A stretch of DNA of 64,000 nt from Henricia sp. BOLD:AAB3569 (GCA_037783545.1 JBBELK010001083.1:388956-452955), one strand, 5' to 3'. Shown: positions 31,237-43,213, counted from the first letter of the stretch. Notes: a model not told the origin generated them from the letters alone. Made by a program: numbers and translations.

Positions 31237-33534
31237 GGAATTTCCGTTTTCTTTTGAGGAGTTGGCATCATGTTTTTTCTTCACGAACGTACACCGAAGC
31301 AATACGCCCTTGTGTGTGTGTGCACTCGGGCTATTTGCCGTGCTGCGCGGGGCAAATATCCTACACTCCACGGTATAGCCTGCCGTAGCACGCGCTCGCT
31401 CCCGTTCTCCGGACTCTCGAAACAAACAATTATGTTCGAATTTTCATACTTATGTTTAACTTTGTTTCATACCTGTATAAATAGTCTCTCTCTTGTCAAT
31501 TACTTATAAATATTGGGGGGAAATCAGAGTTGAATTTGGTGCAGTTCTGCAGTAACAAACATTTATACGGCTGGAAATACAACTAACTCACAAGACCACG
31601 TGACTTTTCGGAACCAGAATTTGGTTCCGAAAAGTCACGTGACCTTGAATTTTTCAAAAGTGCGAAAAAACGGCCAAATTTGACGGCGTCTTTTCAGGAT
31701 ATATCTAATTTACTCTCGAAGGCGCTTCAGAATAATGTATGGGTCTATTTTGTCCCAAGACAAGTGAAACGCGCAAAATCAAACATTTAGTATGTGTGGT
31801 ACGTAGCCTACATGTATATCAAGGATTTCACATTTTCAACATTGACCTCCAAACTAATTCATCATATTATTAATTCATCATTAAGGAGTAAAAACGGCTT
31901 TACATGCGTACATGGAAATAATTATCTTTGGCAAGTTATAAAGACCTTTTCTTTAAAACAGCCGAGTACTGATAGTATAATTAAACCACCAGTAATAGCA
32001 ATACTTATAACAAGGAAACGTTTATCCCGAGCCATTATTTTCCTTTATTTCCAAGACTGATAATCGGCAAAATAGACGACTGCTGTTACATTTTCCAATG
32101 CCAAGTCACAATATTAACAATACATTTATCTAACTGTGGTTTTGTCAAATAGAGGACTTTTGTCACAATTAAATGCACACTGTGGCTTCAAAAACTTTGG
32201 TATTTTTAATGCCTTTAAAGTTCAAGCTACATGGATGACAAAAATCAAGAGATTTTCGAAATGCGTGTTTCTAGTAAAATTGCACTTATAAAAAAACATC
32301 AGACTGCTTATATTTTGCTGATGGTTTGTGATTTTAGTTTGAATGATGGTAACCAAATATGTATTTAGACAGTAACCAAAATGTATAGCTTATAATAAGT
32401 GATATTATATGATAGAATGAACCTCGATTTTATGACTGGAAAAGCTACTGTAACAATCAAACCTCATGATACAATCAAACCTTGAAAATAGCATTGTTAC
32501 ATACTTTTTCTTTAACAAGCAATTAGATTCGATCAAAATTTTCGTTTAAATAATATAGGAACCAACTGAAACCCAAGACCCAAACCCAATACATGCATAG
32601 TTAAGATATGAGCATTTTACAATTTAAACCCATTTGTTTTATTTTGTATGCATGCAGATATTTAACATACACGTTTCTAAAACTTTCTACCACATAAGTG
32701 CCTAAATTGCCAATGTATTTAGATCTACAATGTATGTAAACTGTGTCAAACAATTATTTCGAAAACATGACACAGACTATCAAAAGATGATAAATCCATA
32801 AATTTACTTTTAATCTGCAAGTGTAAACAAAAAGGCTAGAAGCAATTTTGAAAGAAGACCACCTTGAATCAATCCAGTCATTTCAAATAATTAATATTTT
32901 TATTCTGGCAATCACATAGATGAAAATCTAAACTCCAAAGCAGATTTTGGTGAAGATGAATAAATTTGTTCTTAATGATTGTGTTTTGGAAGAGTAGGGT
33001 GGAGCAAGTTGACCAACCTCTAGGCAATGAACGCAAGCTCAGGCCAATTTCTGTGTAGCTGCAGAGTGCTATTTTTACAGATGTCCTGTAAAATGGCTTG
33101 ATCTTGATCTTGATGCAGTAACTGAAGCATTTTGGAAAACCTGAGCATGAGAATAAATATGTACATCTCAATGATAATGCTGATAATTTACTAAACGAAA
33201 AATTATCAGCAGTTGACCATTACTGAATTTGTGTGTACAAAACTGCCAGCGAAATTTTGTTCTAGTATAATTTTCACCTTTTCACTCCTTTTTATTGCGG
33301 TTATAAACTTGTAACATTTGCCCAAAATTAGTAATGGTCAACTTCTGAATTCGTAAAATAGGTTTGCTATAAATTTATCATTCGCCAAAACACATTTCAG
33401 ACCGACGTGACATGCACATTAACTATATAGACAGTCCAGCTGCACACTTTTCTTCTCACATTTCCAGTCTGTTTTCTCGTCTTGAGACGCATCCCAGGGT
33501 TCATGATTGGTATTTTGAAAATCAGAAATGTTCA
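31237..33534 (+). repeat. Module B, copy 2
   Basis: Matches 11457-14164 except for the missing 418-bp block. The perfect CACGTG-ended inverted repeat is at 31598-31641. No gene recognised. Confidence 0.8.
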
Positions 33535-33582
33535 CAGATAAGTTAAACTTGGATCAGTCAACTTTGCCGACTGTCTGCGTTA

Positions 33583-33733
33583 AGCGGGCCTCCCACTGTA
33601 CGATTTTTGCCACGAATTTCCAACGATAAGGTACGATTTGTTACGATTGTGTATAGACTCTATACACAATCGTACCAAATCGTAGCTAATGGTTGGAAAT
33701 TCGTGGCAAAAATCGCAGAGTGGGAGGCCCGCT
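33583..33733. mobile_element. MITE-A inside TE-B
   Basis: AGCGGGCCTCCCACTGTACG ... GGGAGGCCCGCT, same position within TE-B as at 14209 and 20707. Confidence 0.85.
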
Positions 33734-33734
33734 T

Positions 33735-34240
33735 GACATGAATCTAGGTCACAACATTTGAAAAATCTAACTGTTTTATTTGAGTGAAAAGATGTTTTTA
33801 AAGCAGTTTTTGAAGACCAAATTTAAGAATTAATAGTTGGTCTGGTAATGTTTCTCAGTCTGTATGTTTCGTAATAGTGGATGCGTAGTAATACGACCAC
33901 TTGCAAGCAGTCACGGCGTCTCAGAAACTAGTCTGGTAACGTACTTCAACCTACATGTTTCGAAATAGTAGGTGCATGGTAATCACGACATGAATCTAGG
34001 TCATAACATATGAAAAATCTAACTGTTTCTTTTGAGTGAAAATATGTTTTTAAGCAGTTTTTGAAGACAAAATTTAAGAATTAATAGTTGGTCTGGTAAT
34101 GTTTCTCAGTCTGTATGTTTCGTAATAGTGGATGCGTAGTAATACGACCACTTGCAAGCAGACACGGCGTCTCAGAAACTAGTCTGGTAACGTACTTCAA
34201 CCTACATGTTTCGAAATAGTAGGTGCATGGTAATCACGAC
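33735..34240 (+). repeat. 252-bp tandem duplication within TE-B
   Basis: GACATGAATCTAGGTCA starts at 33735 and again at 33987; both copies run to GTAATCACGAC. Unit 1 has one copy. Unit 3 keeps the diagnostic junction ATCACGACATGAATC near 55180, so units 2 and 3 share this event. Confidence 0.85.
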
Positions 34241-34804
34241 TAATTGCGAGCACACGGCAGTGTCTAAATCAGGTGCTCGCTTAAGGAAAACGCTCTTATT
34301 TCTATGAGGATGGTCGAATTTTTGGATTTCTTTTTGTAATAAGCACATTGACAATACAAGAAGTACATGTGTAAAAAAAAAATAGAAAAAGTGGAAAAAT
34401 CTAAGATATTTTGTCCTTTGTTGTTTTTGGCATGGACCTTATTACCATCTCCATATTATATACTTTATTTATCAACACAAGCAAAAAATAAAAATTATTA
34501 CAAACCAATTTACAAGAAGGAATAACAGTAGGGCAGTGGTTTGACCACTAACTATAACCAAATCCCCGAAATGTGCAAAACAAATGTCTGTTTCGTTTGT
34601 ATAATGCCTCATTTTTCGTCTGCTACGAGTAGTCGTGTTTCCCGAAGATTATAACATAATATGCACGGATTCCTGATAGGTAACAGACGAAATAACGCCC
34701 TCAATGTAATGATTAAAAAACTTTTCATTCGAAAATATTAGATTATTAGTATGTCAATGAGTGATTTTTTATACACCAGCCAGTGTTGGAATGCATTATA
34801 TTGC

Positions 34805-35131
34805 TGTTCTGCACCGTCTGTGCGGTTTGCCGCCCTCTGTCGGCTGTTTGTGTACAGTTTTATTCCACACAACTTTAGTCGATTTGTTAACAATCACGTT
34901 CGTTTTTCCTCACACTTTGCAATACAACCTTTTTATGACGAAATTAGGAACTGCCAACTTTGTTTAGCGCCTGTGTACGCATTGTCTTTTCACACCATTT
35001 CATTGACGGAGTGCCCACGAGTCTATTTGAATTAAAACGGAGCTTAGACGCTAATTCCTGACTCCAAAGTCGTTCTTGAAAGGAGTTTGGCTGGTTGTCA
35101 ATTTACAGTTAGACACACTGTAAAGAGGACA
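34805..35131 (+). repeat. BEL 5' LTR
   Basis: Starts TGTTCTGCACCG, ends GAGGACA (TGT...ACA), 327 bp. It differs from the 3' LTR at a handful of substitutions plus small indels (for example ACAACTTTAG against ACACAAGTAG), so the copy is not very recent. Confidence 0.9.
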
Positions 35132-35239
35132 GTACAGTGAAAAGACAGGAATCAACTGGTGTTACAACAGCTACGGCAGTCAGTTTTGGCGATTGTGAAG
35201 TCATCAGTCACATGCTGTAACATTACAACATACTGCATC
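35132..35239. other. BEL leader between LTR and Gag
   Basis: Expected to hold the primer-binding site; I could not match it confidently to a tRNA 3' end. GGTGTTACAACAGC near 35158 is one possibility. Confidence 0.4.
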
Positions 35240-36395
35240 ATGGAAGCCGACAGATCATCGCAGACGTATTCTAAGGTCACGAGGAGTGACGAGGTCATCT
35301 GCAGCACTGAGTGAAGCTGCCAGGGCACGAGGACGGGCTGAAGCAGCACGCGTTCGTGCAGAATTTTCAGGGCAAGAGGCAAAACTGGCATTAGAGAAGG
35401 AAATTGGATGCAGAGAATTGTATACTCACTCATCAGAAAGAGGCAGCAGCAGCAGTTGCCGAAGCTGATGCATTGGAGGTGGCTCTAGAGGGAGACAATA
35501 TACTTGGTGGCATTAAGTCAAGTTTGCCGCTATCGCAGAAAGACGTCATGCAGCGTACTGAAGAGTATGTTGAACGACACATGCCAGTTTTGCAGCCGAT
35601 AATCAACTTCCCGCCCACCTTTCACAGCTCGCAAGCTATGCAACCAGTTTCATCGGTTTTTCCATCAACCAATCAAAACCTGCAACAGGACTCAAAACCG
35701 GTAGTGTTGCCATCACTTTTCCCCATCAAGACACAAATGGTGTCAACGCCTAGCAACCAACGACCTGCATACACCAATGCACCGCCCGAGACCAAGACGG
35801 CACTAACAAACCAGAGGATATGAACAACTTTGCGAAATACCTCGCAAAACGCGAACTTATTACCACAGGTTTGTCACATTTTGACGACCAACCTGAAAGT
35901 TTCAGGGCATGGCAGTCATCATTCCGCAGTGCTACCAATGATCTAGGGCTCACGGCGAAGGAGGAATTGGATCTGCTACTAAAATGGTTGGGGAAAGAAT
36001 CATCTGAACATGTCGGGAGAATCCGTGCTGTACATGTTTACGATCCAGAAACGGCTCTCAGAAAATCATGGGAAAGACTGAAAGAACACCATGCAGCACT
36101 AGAGGTCATAAAAAGCATTATTTTCCACAAGTTGGACTCTTTTCCTCGAACAGCAAGCAGGGATCATCTCAAGCTAAGACAACTTGGCGACGTGCTGAGA
36201 GAAGTAGAAAGTGCCAAGGAAGATGGGTATTTGCCCGGTCTTGCATATCTTGACACCGCACGTGGAATCAACCCCATCGTGGAAAAACTGCCACATGGTC
36301 TGCAAGAAAAATGGATCAGCAAGGGCTCCAGGTACAAAAACCAAAATGATGAACACTTTCCTCCATTCTCCTTTCCTCCATTCTCTCATAGATGA
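35240..36395 (+). pseudogene. gag: BEL Gag-like region, frameshifted
   Basis: ATG at 35240 opens a short N-terminal piece. Coding then passes through at least two other frames: an Ala/Arg/Glu-rich, probably coiled-coil part (35286-35468), a Pro/Gln-rich part (35404-35823), and 191 codons from 35820. The last part has FDDQPESFRAWQSSF and the KWLGKESSEH...RIRAVHV region typical of the Gag-like DUF1759 family of BEL elements. A 15-bp direct duplication around TTTCCTCCATTCTC (36356-36385) lies where the frame breaks into the next segment. Capsid-type function is known for the family; this copy cannot make an intact protein. Confidence 0.85.
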
Positions 36396-37539
36396 ACGCA
36401 AGACCTTTCTACGGGAAAAGGGAATCTGGTTCAAGTGCTGCGCATCATCATCTTACCTCGCCAAAGATTGCGGAATTGCTACAAAATGCAACGAAAGTGA
36501 GAGTGATCGCCACATCGCAGTAATGCACCCAGGCCCTGCTCCTTGGACACTAAATGCCCCTGTCCCTGCTCCACATCATGGCGGGGAGGAGGAATCTGGG
36601 TCTACCATCCCTTCTGCAGTCACATCCAAGTGCACTGAAGTTTGTGGCGAAGGCCTACCAGCACGATCATGCTCCAAAATATGCTTGATGAAAGTGTATC
36701 CCCAAAATAAGTCCGAAAGTGCAGCCAAAATGTACGCCATAATCGACGATCAGAGTAACAAGTCTTTGGCAAGGTCGGAGTTTTTCGATCTCTTCAACAT
36801 ACAGTCCAGTTCATCGCTCTATTCCCTCAGAACATGTGCCGGAGTTACTGAGATGACTGGAAGGAAAGCAGATGGCTTCCAGATTGAAGCAGCAAATGGA
36901 GGAGTTAGTCTAATCCTACCTCCACTCATCGAATGCAATGAGATCCCCAACAACAGAGCTGAAATACCGACGCCAGAAGCAGCTCTTCATCACTCTCACC
37001 TGAAGCCTGTGGCGTCTCTCGTCCCAGAATTGGATCAGAATGCTGAAATTCTTCTGTTACTTGGAAGAGACATTCTGAGAGCTCACAAAGTAAGAGAGCA
37101 AGTCAATGGCCCGCATGACGCTCCCTTTGCTCAACGACTTGACTTGGGCTGGGTTTTAGTCGGCGACGTTTGCATAGGAAATGCACACAAGCCTACCATC
37201 AACAGCTTCAAAACCCACATCTTAGAAAATGGACGTCCGTCACTTTTCACTCCGTGCCCAAGCCGGATCCATCTGACAGAAATGATGAGTTACAGCAGGG
37301 AGCCTCACGAAATCGCACCCCAAGCGTTCAACGCAGGTCCCGTAAAAAAATCTGCAGATAAACTCGGGAGTGACGTATTCCAAGGAACACCCGATGACAA
37401 CAAGCCAGCTTTGTCCATTGAAGATACGATCTTCCTCAAGACTATGGAAAAGGAATTCTATAAAGACGAGGCCAACAGTTGGGTAGCTCCTTTTCCATTT
37501 AGAGTGCCAAGACGTCCTCTTCCTAACAATCGTGAATAA
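36386..37539 (+). pseudogene. pol: BEL zinc knuckle, protease and start of reverse transcriptase
   Basis: Part of an open frame that begins at 36211 in the shadow of Gag; meaningful coding starts near 36386. A CC...C cluster (codons encoded near 36436-36471) matches the BEL zinc knuckle, but the expected His is Tyr. The aspartic-protease-like DUF1758 domain follows, with IIDDQSN at 36742-36762 as active-site motif. The C-terminal part (NSWVAPFPFRVPRRPLPNN) is the fingers start of the reverse transcriptase. TAA at 37537 interrupts the frame; the next segment continues in the same frame. Confidence 0.85.
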
Positions 37540-38466
37540 GCCGTTAGCCGACTCACCTCACTGCGACGCAGTCTAGACACGAAACCTGTGATGAAAGAGC
37601 AGTACTTGGCTTTCATGAATAAGCTGTTGGAAAACGATCACGCAGAGGTAGCGCCCCAACTTCAAGCGGGAGAAGAGTGCTGGTACCTGCCAACATTTGG
37701 TGTGTATCATCCGCAGAAGCCAGACCAAATCAGGGTAGTATTTGACTCGAGTGCCAAGCATGATGGCATCTCCCTCAACGATGTCCTACTCTCCAGCCCT
37801 GATCTTAATAACAGTCTCATGGGAGTTATAATTCGTTTCAGGAAGGAACCAGTCGCAGTGATCGCAGACATCCAACAGATGTTCTACTGTTTTGCCGTAC
37901 GAGAGGATCACAGAAATTACCTGAGATTCCTGTGGTACAGAGATAACAACTTGACAAAGGACGTCATCGAGTACAGAATGAAGGTCCATGTCTTTGGAAA
38001 CAGCCCATCCCCCGCAGTAGCCATATATGGTCTGAGAAGAGCCGCCCAAGAAGGTGAACCTGCCCATGGCTCAGACACCCGAGAATTTGTTGAGAGGCAT
38101 TTTTACGTCGATGATGGACTCACTTCAGTCCCCACAGATGAGCAAGCTATAGACCTCCTGCAGAGAACCCAATCATCATTGTCAGAGTCAAATTTGCGGC
38201 TGCACAAGGTTGCTTCAAACAGCATATCTGTGATGCAAGCATTCCCCCAAGAAGACCATGCCAAAGGTATGAAAGACTTTGGTCTTGGAGATGAGACAGG
38301 ACCGGTCCAGCGCAGTTTGGGATTATGCTGGGAGACGGCACCTGACACATTCACATTCAAGGTTTCAACAAAGGATAAGCCATTCACACGCCGAGGTATC
38401 CTGTCAACATTGAACAGCCTTTTCGGGTGGGACACGCCACTCCCTGAAGTTCGGATGAATGAATGA
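37540..38466 (+). pseudogene. pol: BEL reverse transcriptase
   Basis: Same frame as the previous segment, after its nonsense codon. Counting from Met at 37588: motif A around D94 (VIADIQQMF), motif B FGNSPSPAVA, motif C YVDD at residues 173-176. The catalytic aspartates are all present. Near 38420 the frame runs from STLNSLF directly to GWDTPLPE: the region with the conserved DPLG motif that normally joins RT to RNase H is missing, an internal deletion of some tens of codons. TGA at 38464 follows. Confidence 0.9.
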
Positions 38467-38881
38467 GAGGCATGGAAAGATTCCCTTCAGTGTTTGGAAC
38501 AGCTCCATATCCCTCGCACCTATGCCTCAAAATCCCTCACAATTAAGAGTACAGAAGACCGACTTGTGTCTATTCTCGGATGCATCGACTCGAGCCATCG
38601 GCGCAGTGGCCTATCTCAGAACCATAGACGAATCTGGGAAGGTTGAAATGGGATTTGTTTTAAGAAAATCCAAGCTGGCTCCCTTGCTACAACCAACAAT
38701 ACCACGTCTAGAACTGTGTGCTGCAGTGCTGGCCATGGAGATGGCAGACTTCATCCTGGACGAGATTGACTTCAAACCAGAAGCAGTGAAGTTCTATTGT
38801 GACAGCAAGGTTGTTCTCGGGTACATTTGCAATGAAACAAGCGTTTCTACGTGTACGTACACAACAGAGTTCAGCGGATGA
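38467..38881 (+). pseudogene. pol: BEL RNase H region, frameshifted
   Basis: Coding continues in the RT frame for about 30 codons (EAWKDSLQ...YASKSL), then shifts near 38555 to the frame containing FSDASTRAIGAVAYL, LELCAAVLAMEMAD and FYCDSKVVLGYI. These carry the acidic residues of the RNase H-like fold. A second frameshift near 38840 leads into the integrase frame. Shifts of this kind show decay after insertion. Confidence 0.85.
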
Positions 38882-40656
38882 GGCAGTCAACCAACCCAGA
38901 ACAATGGCACTACGTACCAACAGAGCACAACCCGACCGACCACGCTTCTAGAGCAGTCTCGGCATCTCAGCTCACGGATACATCATGGTTCACAGGACCG
39001 ACCTTCTTGCTCAAAGCAGACGATGCCAAGAAGGAAGAGAATCCTTTCGACTTGATCAGTCCAGAGATGGATGCAGATATTCGGCCAGAAGTGAGAAGTT
39101 TTGTCACCCAGACTGACAAGAGACGGCTTACGTCGGAGCGATTTGAGCACTTCTCGACATGGAACTCTCTCTTAAGGGGTGTTGCATTCCTCATCCATGT
39201 CGCTCGTTCCTACCAGAACTCAGAAAATAAGTCTACCGAATGCAGAGGTTGGCACGTATGCCATAAGCCACGCACTCCAGATGAGTTGGACCAGGCCAAA
39301 CAAGTCATTCTCAAGACAATTCAAGGAGAAGCCTACTCTGACGAGCTTGCCGCTCTCGACCAGAAGAGAGACGTACCCCAAACAAGTTCGATCCTCAAGC
39401 TGAATCCCAATGTGGAAAATGAGCTCCTGATAGTAGGCGGTCGTCTGAAGCATGCCCAATTGGAAAGCCACGAAAATCATCCCATCTTCATTCCAAAGCA
39501 CAGTCACATTGCCACGCTTCTGATACGACACTACCATGAGCAGGTGGAACATCAAGGTCGCCATTTTACCGAAGGAGCCATTAGATCAGCAGGCTTTTGG
39601 ATTGTTGGCGCCAAGAGGCTCATCAGCTCCGCTATACACAAGTGTGTAACCTGCAGAAAGCTACGTGGAAAAATGGAAAACCAACAGATGGCGGATCTAC
39701 CACCTGAGCGACTCAGTACGACCCCATCCTTCTCGTATGTGGGTCTAGATGTCTTTGGTCCATGGACAGTTGCCGCACGTCGAACCAGAGGAGACCACGC
39801 ACAGAGCAAGCGTTGGGCTGTACTGTTAACTTGCATGAGCACCAGGGCAGTGCACTTTGAAGTTCTAGAGTCCATGGACGCTTCCAGCTGTATCAACGCG
39901 CTGAGAAGATTCTTTGCAATCCGAGGACCAGCAATACAACTGAGGTCAGATTGTGGAACTAATTTCATTGGAGCCTGCAACGAACTCCAGTTTGGTAAGA
40001 AGCACCCAGAAGACACCGACGTCCACCGCTACCTCGGCAGTCACGGATGCACTTGGGTATTCAACCCACCTCACTCATCACACATGGGAGGTTCCTGGGA
40101 ACGCATGATTGGAGTGACGCGTAGGATCCTAGACTCTATGCTGTTCCACAACAAATCCCCTCTGACGCACGAGACCCTGTGCACCTTCTTAGCCGAAGCA
40201 GCAGCTATCATCAATGCAAGACCCCTTGTTCCAGTCTCAACGGATCCAGAGTCACCATTCATTCTGACACCCGCAATGCTGCTCACCCAGAAGTCCGGCA
40301 CCCCACCACCTCCAGGGAATTTCACCGAGAAGAACCTCTTCAAGAGTCAATGGAGACAAGTGCAGAGTCTCGCTACCAAGTTCTGGTCTCGTTGGAGTCG
40401 GGAGTACCTAGCAACCCTACAAAGCAGACGAAAGTGGACGCAAACACAGCGCAACCTCCAGGAGGGAGATCTTGTCCTCTTGAAAGATAAACAAGTCGTC
40501 CGTAATGAGTGGCCCTTAGCGCTGGTTTCTTCAGTCCTTCCAGGTGATGACGAGAAGGTCCGCATCGTAGAAGTCAAGGTTGCTGCTCAGGGAGGCGTCA
40601 GGAAATTTGTGAGGCCAGTCACCGAGCTTGTTCTCCTGCTACCCAACGAGGACTGA
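38842..40656 (+). CDS. pol: BEL integrase and C-terminal domain (601-codon open frame from 38851)
   Basis: The longest intact frame in the window. Residues 1-40 finish RNase H (YVHNRVQRM, VPTEHNPTDHASR). An H2C2 zinc-binding domain has HYHEQVEHQG and CVTCRKLRG near residues 230-270. The DDE integrase core has D300 (GLDVFGPW), D367 (RSDCGTNF) and E417 (GGSWERM), all present. A DUF5641-type C-terminal domain (WSREYLATLQ, LVLLKD) follows and ends at TGA 40654. As part of a broken polyprotein it is unlikely to be expressed with RT. It is the 3' end of pol, not a separate gene. Confidence 0.92.
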   Translation, partial: RFYVYVHNRVQRMRQSTNPEQWHYVPTEHNPTDHASRAVSASQLTDTSWFTGPTFLLKADDAKKEENPFDLISPEMDADIRPEVRSFVTQTDKRRLTSERFEHFSTWNSLLRGVAFLIHVARSYQNSENKSTECRGWHVCHKPRTPDELDQAKQVILKTIQGEAYSDELAALDQKRDVPQTSSILKLNPNVENELLIVGGRLKHAQLESHENHPIFIPKHSHIATLLIRHYHEQVEHQGRHFTEGAIRSAGFWIVGAKRLISSAIHKCVTCRKLRGKMENQQMADLPPERLSTTPSFSYVGLDVFGPWTVAARRTRGDHAQSKRWAVLLTCMSTRAVHFEVLESMDASSCINALRRFFAIRGPAIQLRSDCGTNFIGACNELQFGKKHPEDTDVHRYLGSHGCTWVFNPPHSSHMGGSWERMIGVTRRILDSMLFHNKSPLTHETLCTFLAEAAAIINARPLVPVSTDPESPFILTPAMLLTQKSGTPPPPGNFTEKNLFKSQWRQVQSLATKFWSRWSREYLATLQSRRKWTQTQRNLQEGDLVLLKDKQVVRNEWPLALVSSVLPGDDEKVRIVEVKVAAQGGVRKFVRPVTELVLLLPNED

Positions 40657-40715
40657 ACGCTATGTATATATGTTTTTTAAGAGTTAGTGCCATCTTAAAG
40701 ATGCCAGATGGGGAG

Positions 40716-41037
40716 TGTTCTGCACCGTCTGTGCGGTTTGCCGCCCTCTGTCGGCTGTTTGTGTACAGTTTTATTCCACACACAAGTAGTCGATTTGTTT
40801 ACAATCACGTTCGTTTTTCCTCACACTTTGCAACATTTTTATGACGAAATTAGGAACTGCCAACTTTGTTTAGCGCCTGTGTACGCATTGTCTTTTCACA
40901 CCATTTCATTGACGGAGTGCCCACGAGTCTATTTGAATTAAAACGGAGCTTAGACGCTAATTCCTGACTCCAAAGTCGTTCTTGAAAGGAGTTTGGCTGG
41001 TTGTCAATTTATAGTTAGACACACTGTAAAGAGGACA
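40716..41037 (+). repeat. BEL 3' LTR
   Basis: 322 bp, TGTTCTGC to GAGGACA. About 60 bases separate it from the pol stop. Unit 3 follows directly. Confidence 0.9.
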
Positions 41038-42384
41038 CAAGTTCAGGCACATTTAGCGTTAAATTGACCGGACTATCTCTGCGTTTGTTACGTCTATATG
41101 GAGACCGGGCTTAACTAAATTTGCTCCGTTCATCGGATAGGATTTAAGGCTGTAGTTCCACTATGTTGTGCATAACACACTTAAAAATCACAGAGGACGT
41201 TTTCGCAAGGTAAAGAAGCTATAAGCACTTTACACAAAATATTAGATGCGTATATGTGAGCTCAGAAACGGCCTCTGATGTTCTTAGCTGTGACAGACAA
41301 CACTATACAGTTTCATCAGGCCAACTTTGTTTAATTATATTTATTGCAGACAGAAAGAAAAACCTGTAACATATGGTACGATGGCTTGTATTCCAGTGTC
41401 TTGTCAAAATACGATCTATCTCGCGCCTCAAATTTTTTTCACTTTATCTGAAACTGAAATGGTCATACACAGATGTTTGAGTAGCTTGACTCCTTAACAG
41501 TTGTCAGATATGATTACCTCGGCACTTTACTGCAGGCCAAATGGCATGTTTACAACAGGATCATTGTGGCAGTTTGAACCATTGGGCGTAATCGAAACTC
41601 CCGAGTAGAACTGCGTTCTCGGGGTGACAGTTACGTGAAAGAGCATACGAGTGTATGGGTTGAATCTTTGTTTTTCTTTAAAATAGTTGGAAGTTGGCGT
41701 AGCTCTGGCTGTTGAGAAAATATTGCCTCATAATTTCAGTGAAAATGAGCTCCAGCATATAGTAATCCTATCATGTTTTAGGCCGTTGTTTTTCTCCGGT
41801 ACTGTCAAAAACATGCAGTTAACTTACTAAAGTTGCGAGTAAATTACTGGTAGCCAGCTAAATCACGTCCAACTGGAGCCATCCATTCTTTGCCAGCCGT
41901 CTTTGTTCACGAGTGTTCTTCATCCACCCCCCACTAAACGGGGAGATAGAATCTTAAGTCCAGGTCGGACGAGAAGCCGTTCAGCTGCCGTCCTCTCTCG
42001 TGAGGTCTGAACGGGACCACTCTGGACTACGCTGGATCAGCTCGTAAGCAACTCTGCCGTGTTCTGGAAAGGACGGATGGGAGCCGAGTGTTTTGAACTG
42101 TTCAAAACACTCGGGAGGAAGGCCGAAAAACGTGAATCAAAGATGCTCATAACGATAAGAAGTCAGTAGTCCAACACGAAATGGAAAACAGTTTGATAGA
42201 TCGTGAGATAGATCGTAGTTTAACAAGACAAAAATATCCACCCTGAAAGAAACGTATGAAATGCATTTTACAAGAAATACAAGCTGTCGGTCCATTGGGC
42301 AAAGTTTTCCTGATAAAACTATACAGTCAGTTAGGAACAATCAGTGAGGAACAACTGCACTACCGTGATTCGAGACCACCAGTT

Positions 42385-42461
42385 GGCTTCATAGCTCAAT
42401 AATTTGGTAGGGCGTCTGTACGTGAAGCAGAAGGTCCGCGGTTCGAATCCCGGTGGAGCCA
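42385..42461 (+). repeat. tRNA-like sequence, unit 3 copy
   Basis: Same fold as 23377-23453, but the anticodon loop reads ACGTGAA (GTG). The change between duplicates suggests drift in a non-functional copy. Confidence 0.6.
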
Positions 42462-42565
42462 ATTTGCTTTTCACCTCATCCAGATTTCCCAAACTCGATC
42501 ATGTACATTTGTTCACATTTGTATCAAATTAATTCACCTCGGCGGGTTATAATCACTTATTTAAA

Positions 42566-42962
42566 ATGTTATTTTCACAGTTAAAAAAAATCACTGTGAC
42601 TAAAATTTAAGGGCGCTCACACGCACACCATGTAACAGCACGCCCCCACCTCATTCAAAATGGTCGGGTTTTGTTTGGGTAACTGCAATGTATTGGGCTT
42701 TAAGAACAACATAATAGGCCGTTTTTAAGTACACGTAGACCTACTTAGGTCTATCTAAGATACTTATCCAACATCTGTGTGTAACATTTTGTATGCGCTC
42801 ATATTTACACAGCAACAGGCAACAGCGAGTTGAGTTCCTTTCTCTTTCGAATAAGTGCTCTGTAATTTTTAAGTGCGCTGCACAACAAACTGGACCTACA
42901 GCTTTAAATCCCATCCGAAGAACGGAGCAAGTTTAGTTACGCACTTTGCGCAATAGCGCAAG
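42566..42962. other. Block kept in units 1 and 3, deleted in unit 2
   Basis: Corresponds to about 3405-3850 of unit 1; unit 2 joins TTATTTAAAA directly to CTAGCAGCAG near 23560. No gene. Confidence 0.7.
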
Positions 42963-43061
42963 CACTAGCAGCAGTCTGAAGACCACAGCCGAAGACGCCG
43001 CCCGCCCCCCGAACCCCCACCCCCTCAATCATACAGATGGCTATTGCTTGAGTCAATGTTA

Positions 43062-43213
43062 AGCGGGCCTCCCACTGTGCGATTTTTGCCACGAATTAGG
43101 TGCGATTAGGTACTATTTGTTACGATTGTGTATAGACTCTGTACACAATCGTACCAAATCGTAGCTAATCGTTGGAAATTCGTGACAAAAAATCGCACAG
43201 TGGGAGGCCCGAT
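43062..43213. mobile_element. MITE-A with TTA duplication, unit 3 copy
   Basis: Counterpart of 23656-23807; TTA at 43059-43061 and 43214-43216. Confidence 0.85.

Larger units (their letters stand above)
21897..34804 (+). repeat. Unit 2 of the tandem segments
   Basis: C (21900-29693), A (29694-31236) and B (31237-34804). C and A match unit 3 at an offset of about 19.2-19.6 kb with few substitutions by eye. It carries a SINE at 22535-22752 that unit 3 lacks, and lacks about 400 bp found in unit 3 at 42566-42962. It ends in a TE-B disrupted by BEL; module D is absent. Confidence 0.9.
33535..34804 (+). mobile_element. TE-B copy interrupted by BEL (left part)
   Basis: TE-B interior up to GGAATGCATTATATTGC; its right end continues at 41038-41111 beyond BEL. 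It contains a MITE-A at 33583-33733 and an internal tandem duplication (33735-34240). Confidence 0.8.
34805..41037 (+). mobile_element. BEL/Pao LTR retrotransposon, degenerate
   Basis: 6.2 kb: 5' LTR (34805-35131), Gag-like region, protease/reverse transcriptase/RNase H, integrase, 3' LTR (40716-41037). Domain order and family motifs are those of BEL/Pao. Coding is broken by several frameshifts, two nonsense codons and one internal deletion, but the integrase segment is open. Flanks ATTGC and CAAGT share no duplication, so the element may have lost its original ends by recombination. It is inserted in a TE-B and forms the junction between units 2 and 3. Confidence 0.95.

Noticed and set aside
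40662-41037. Separate gene at 40662-40941
   Set aside because: The frames fall in the BEL 3' LTR and are repeated in the 5' LTR at 34751-35035.
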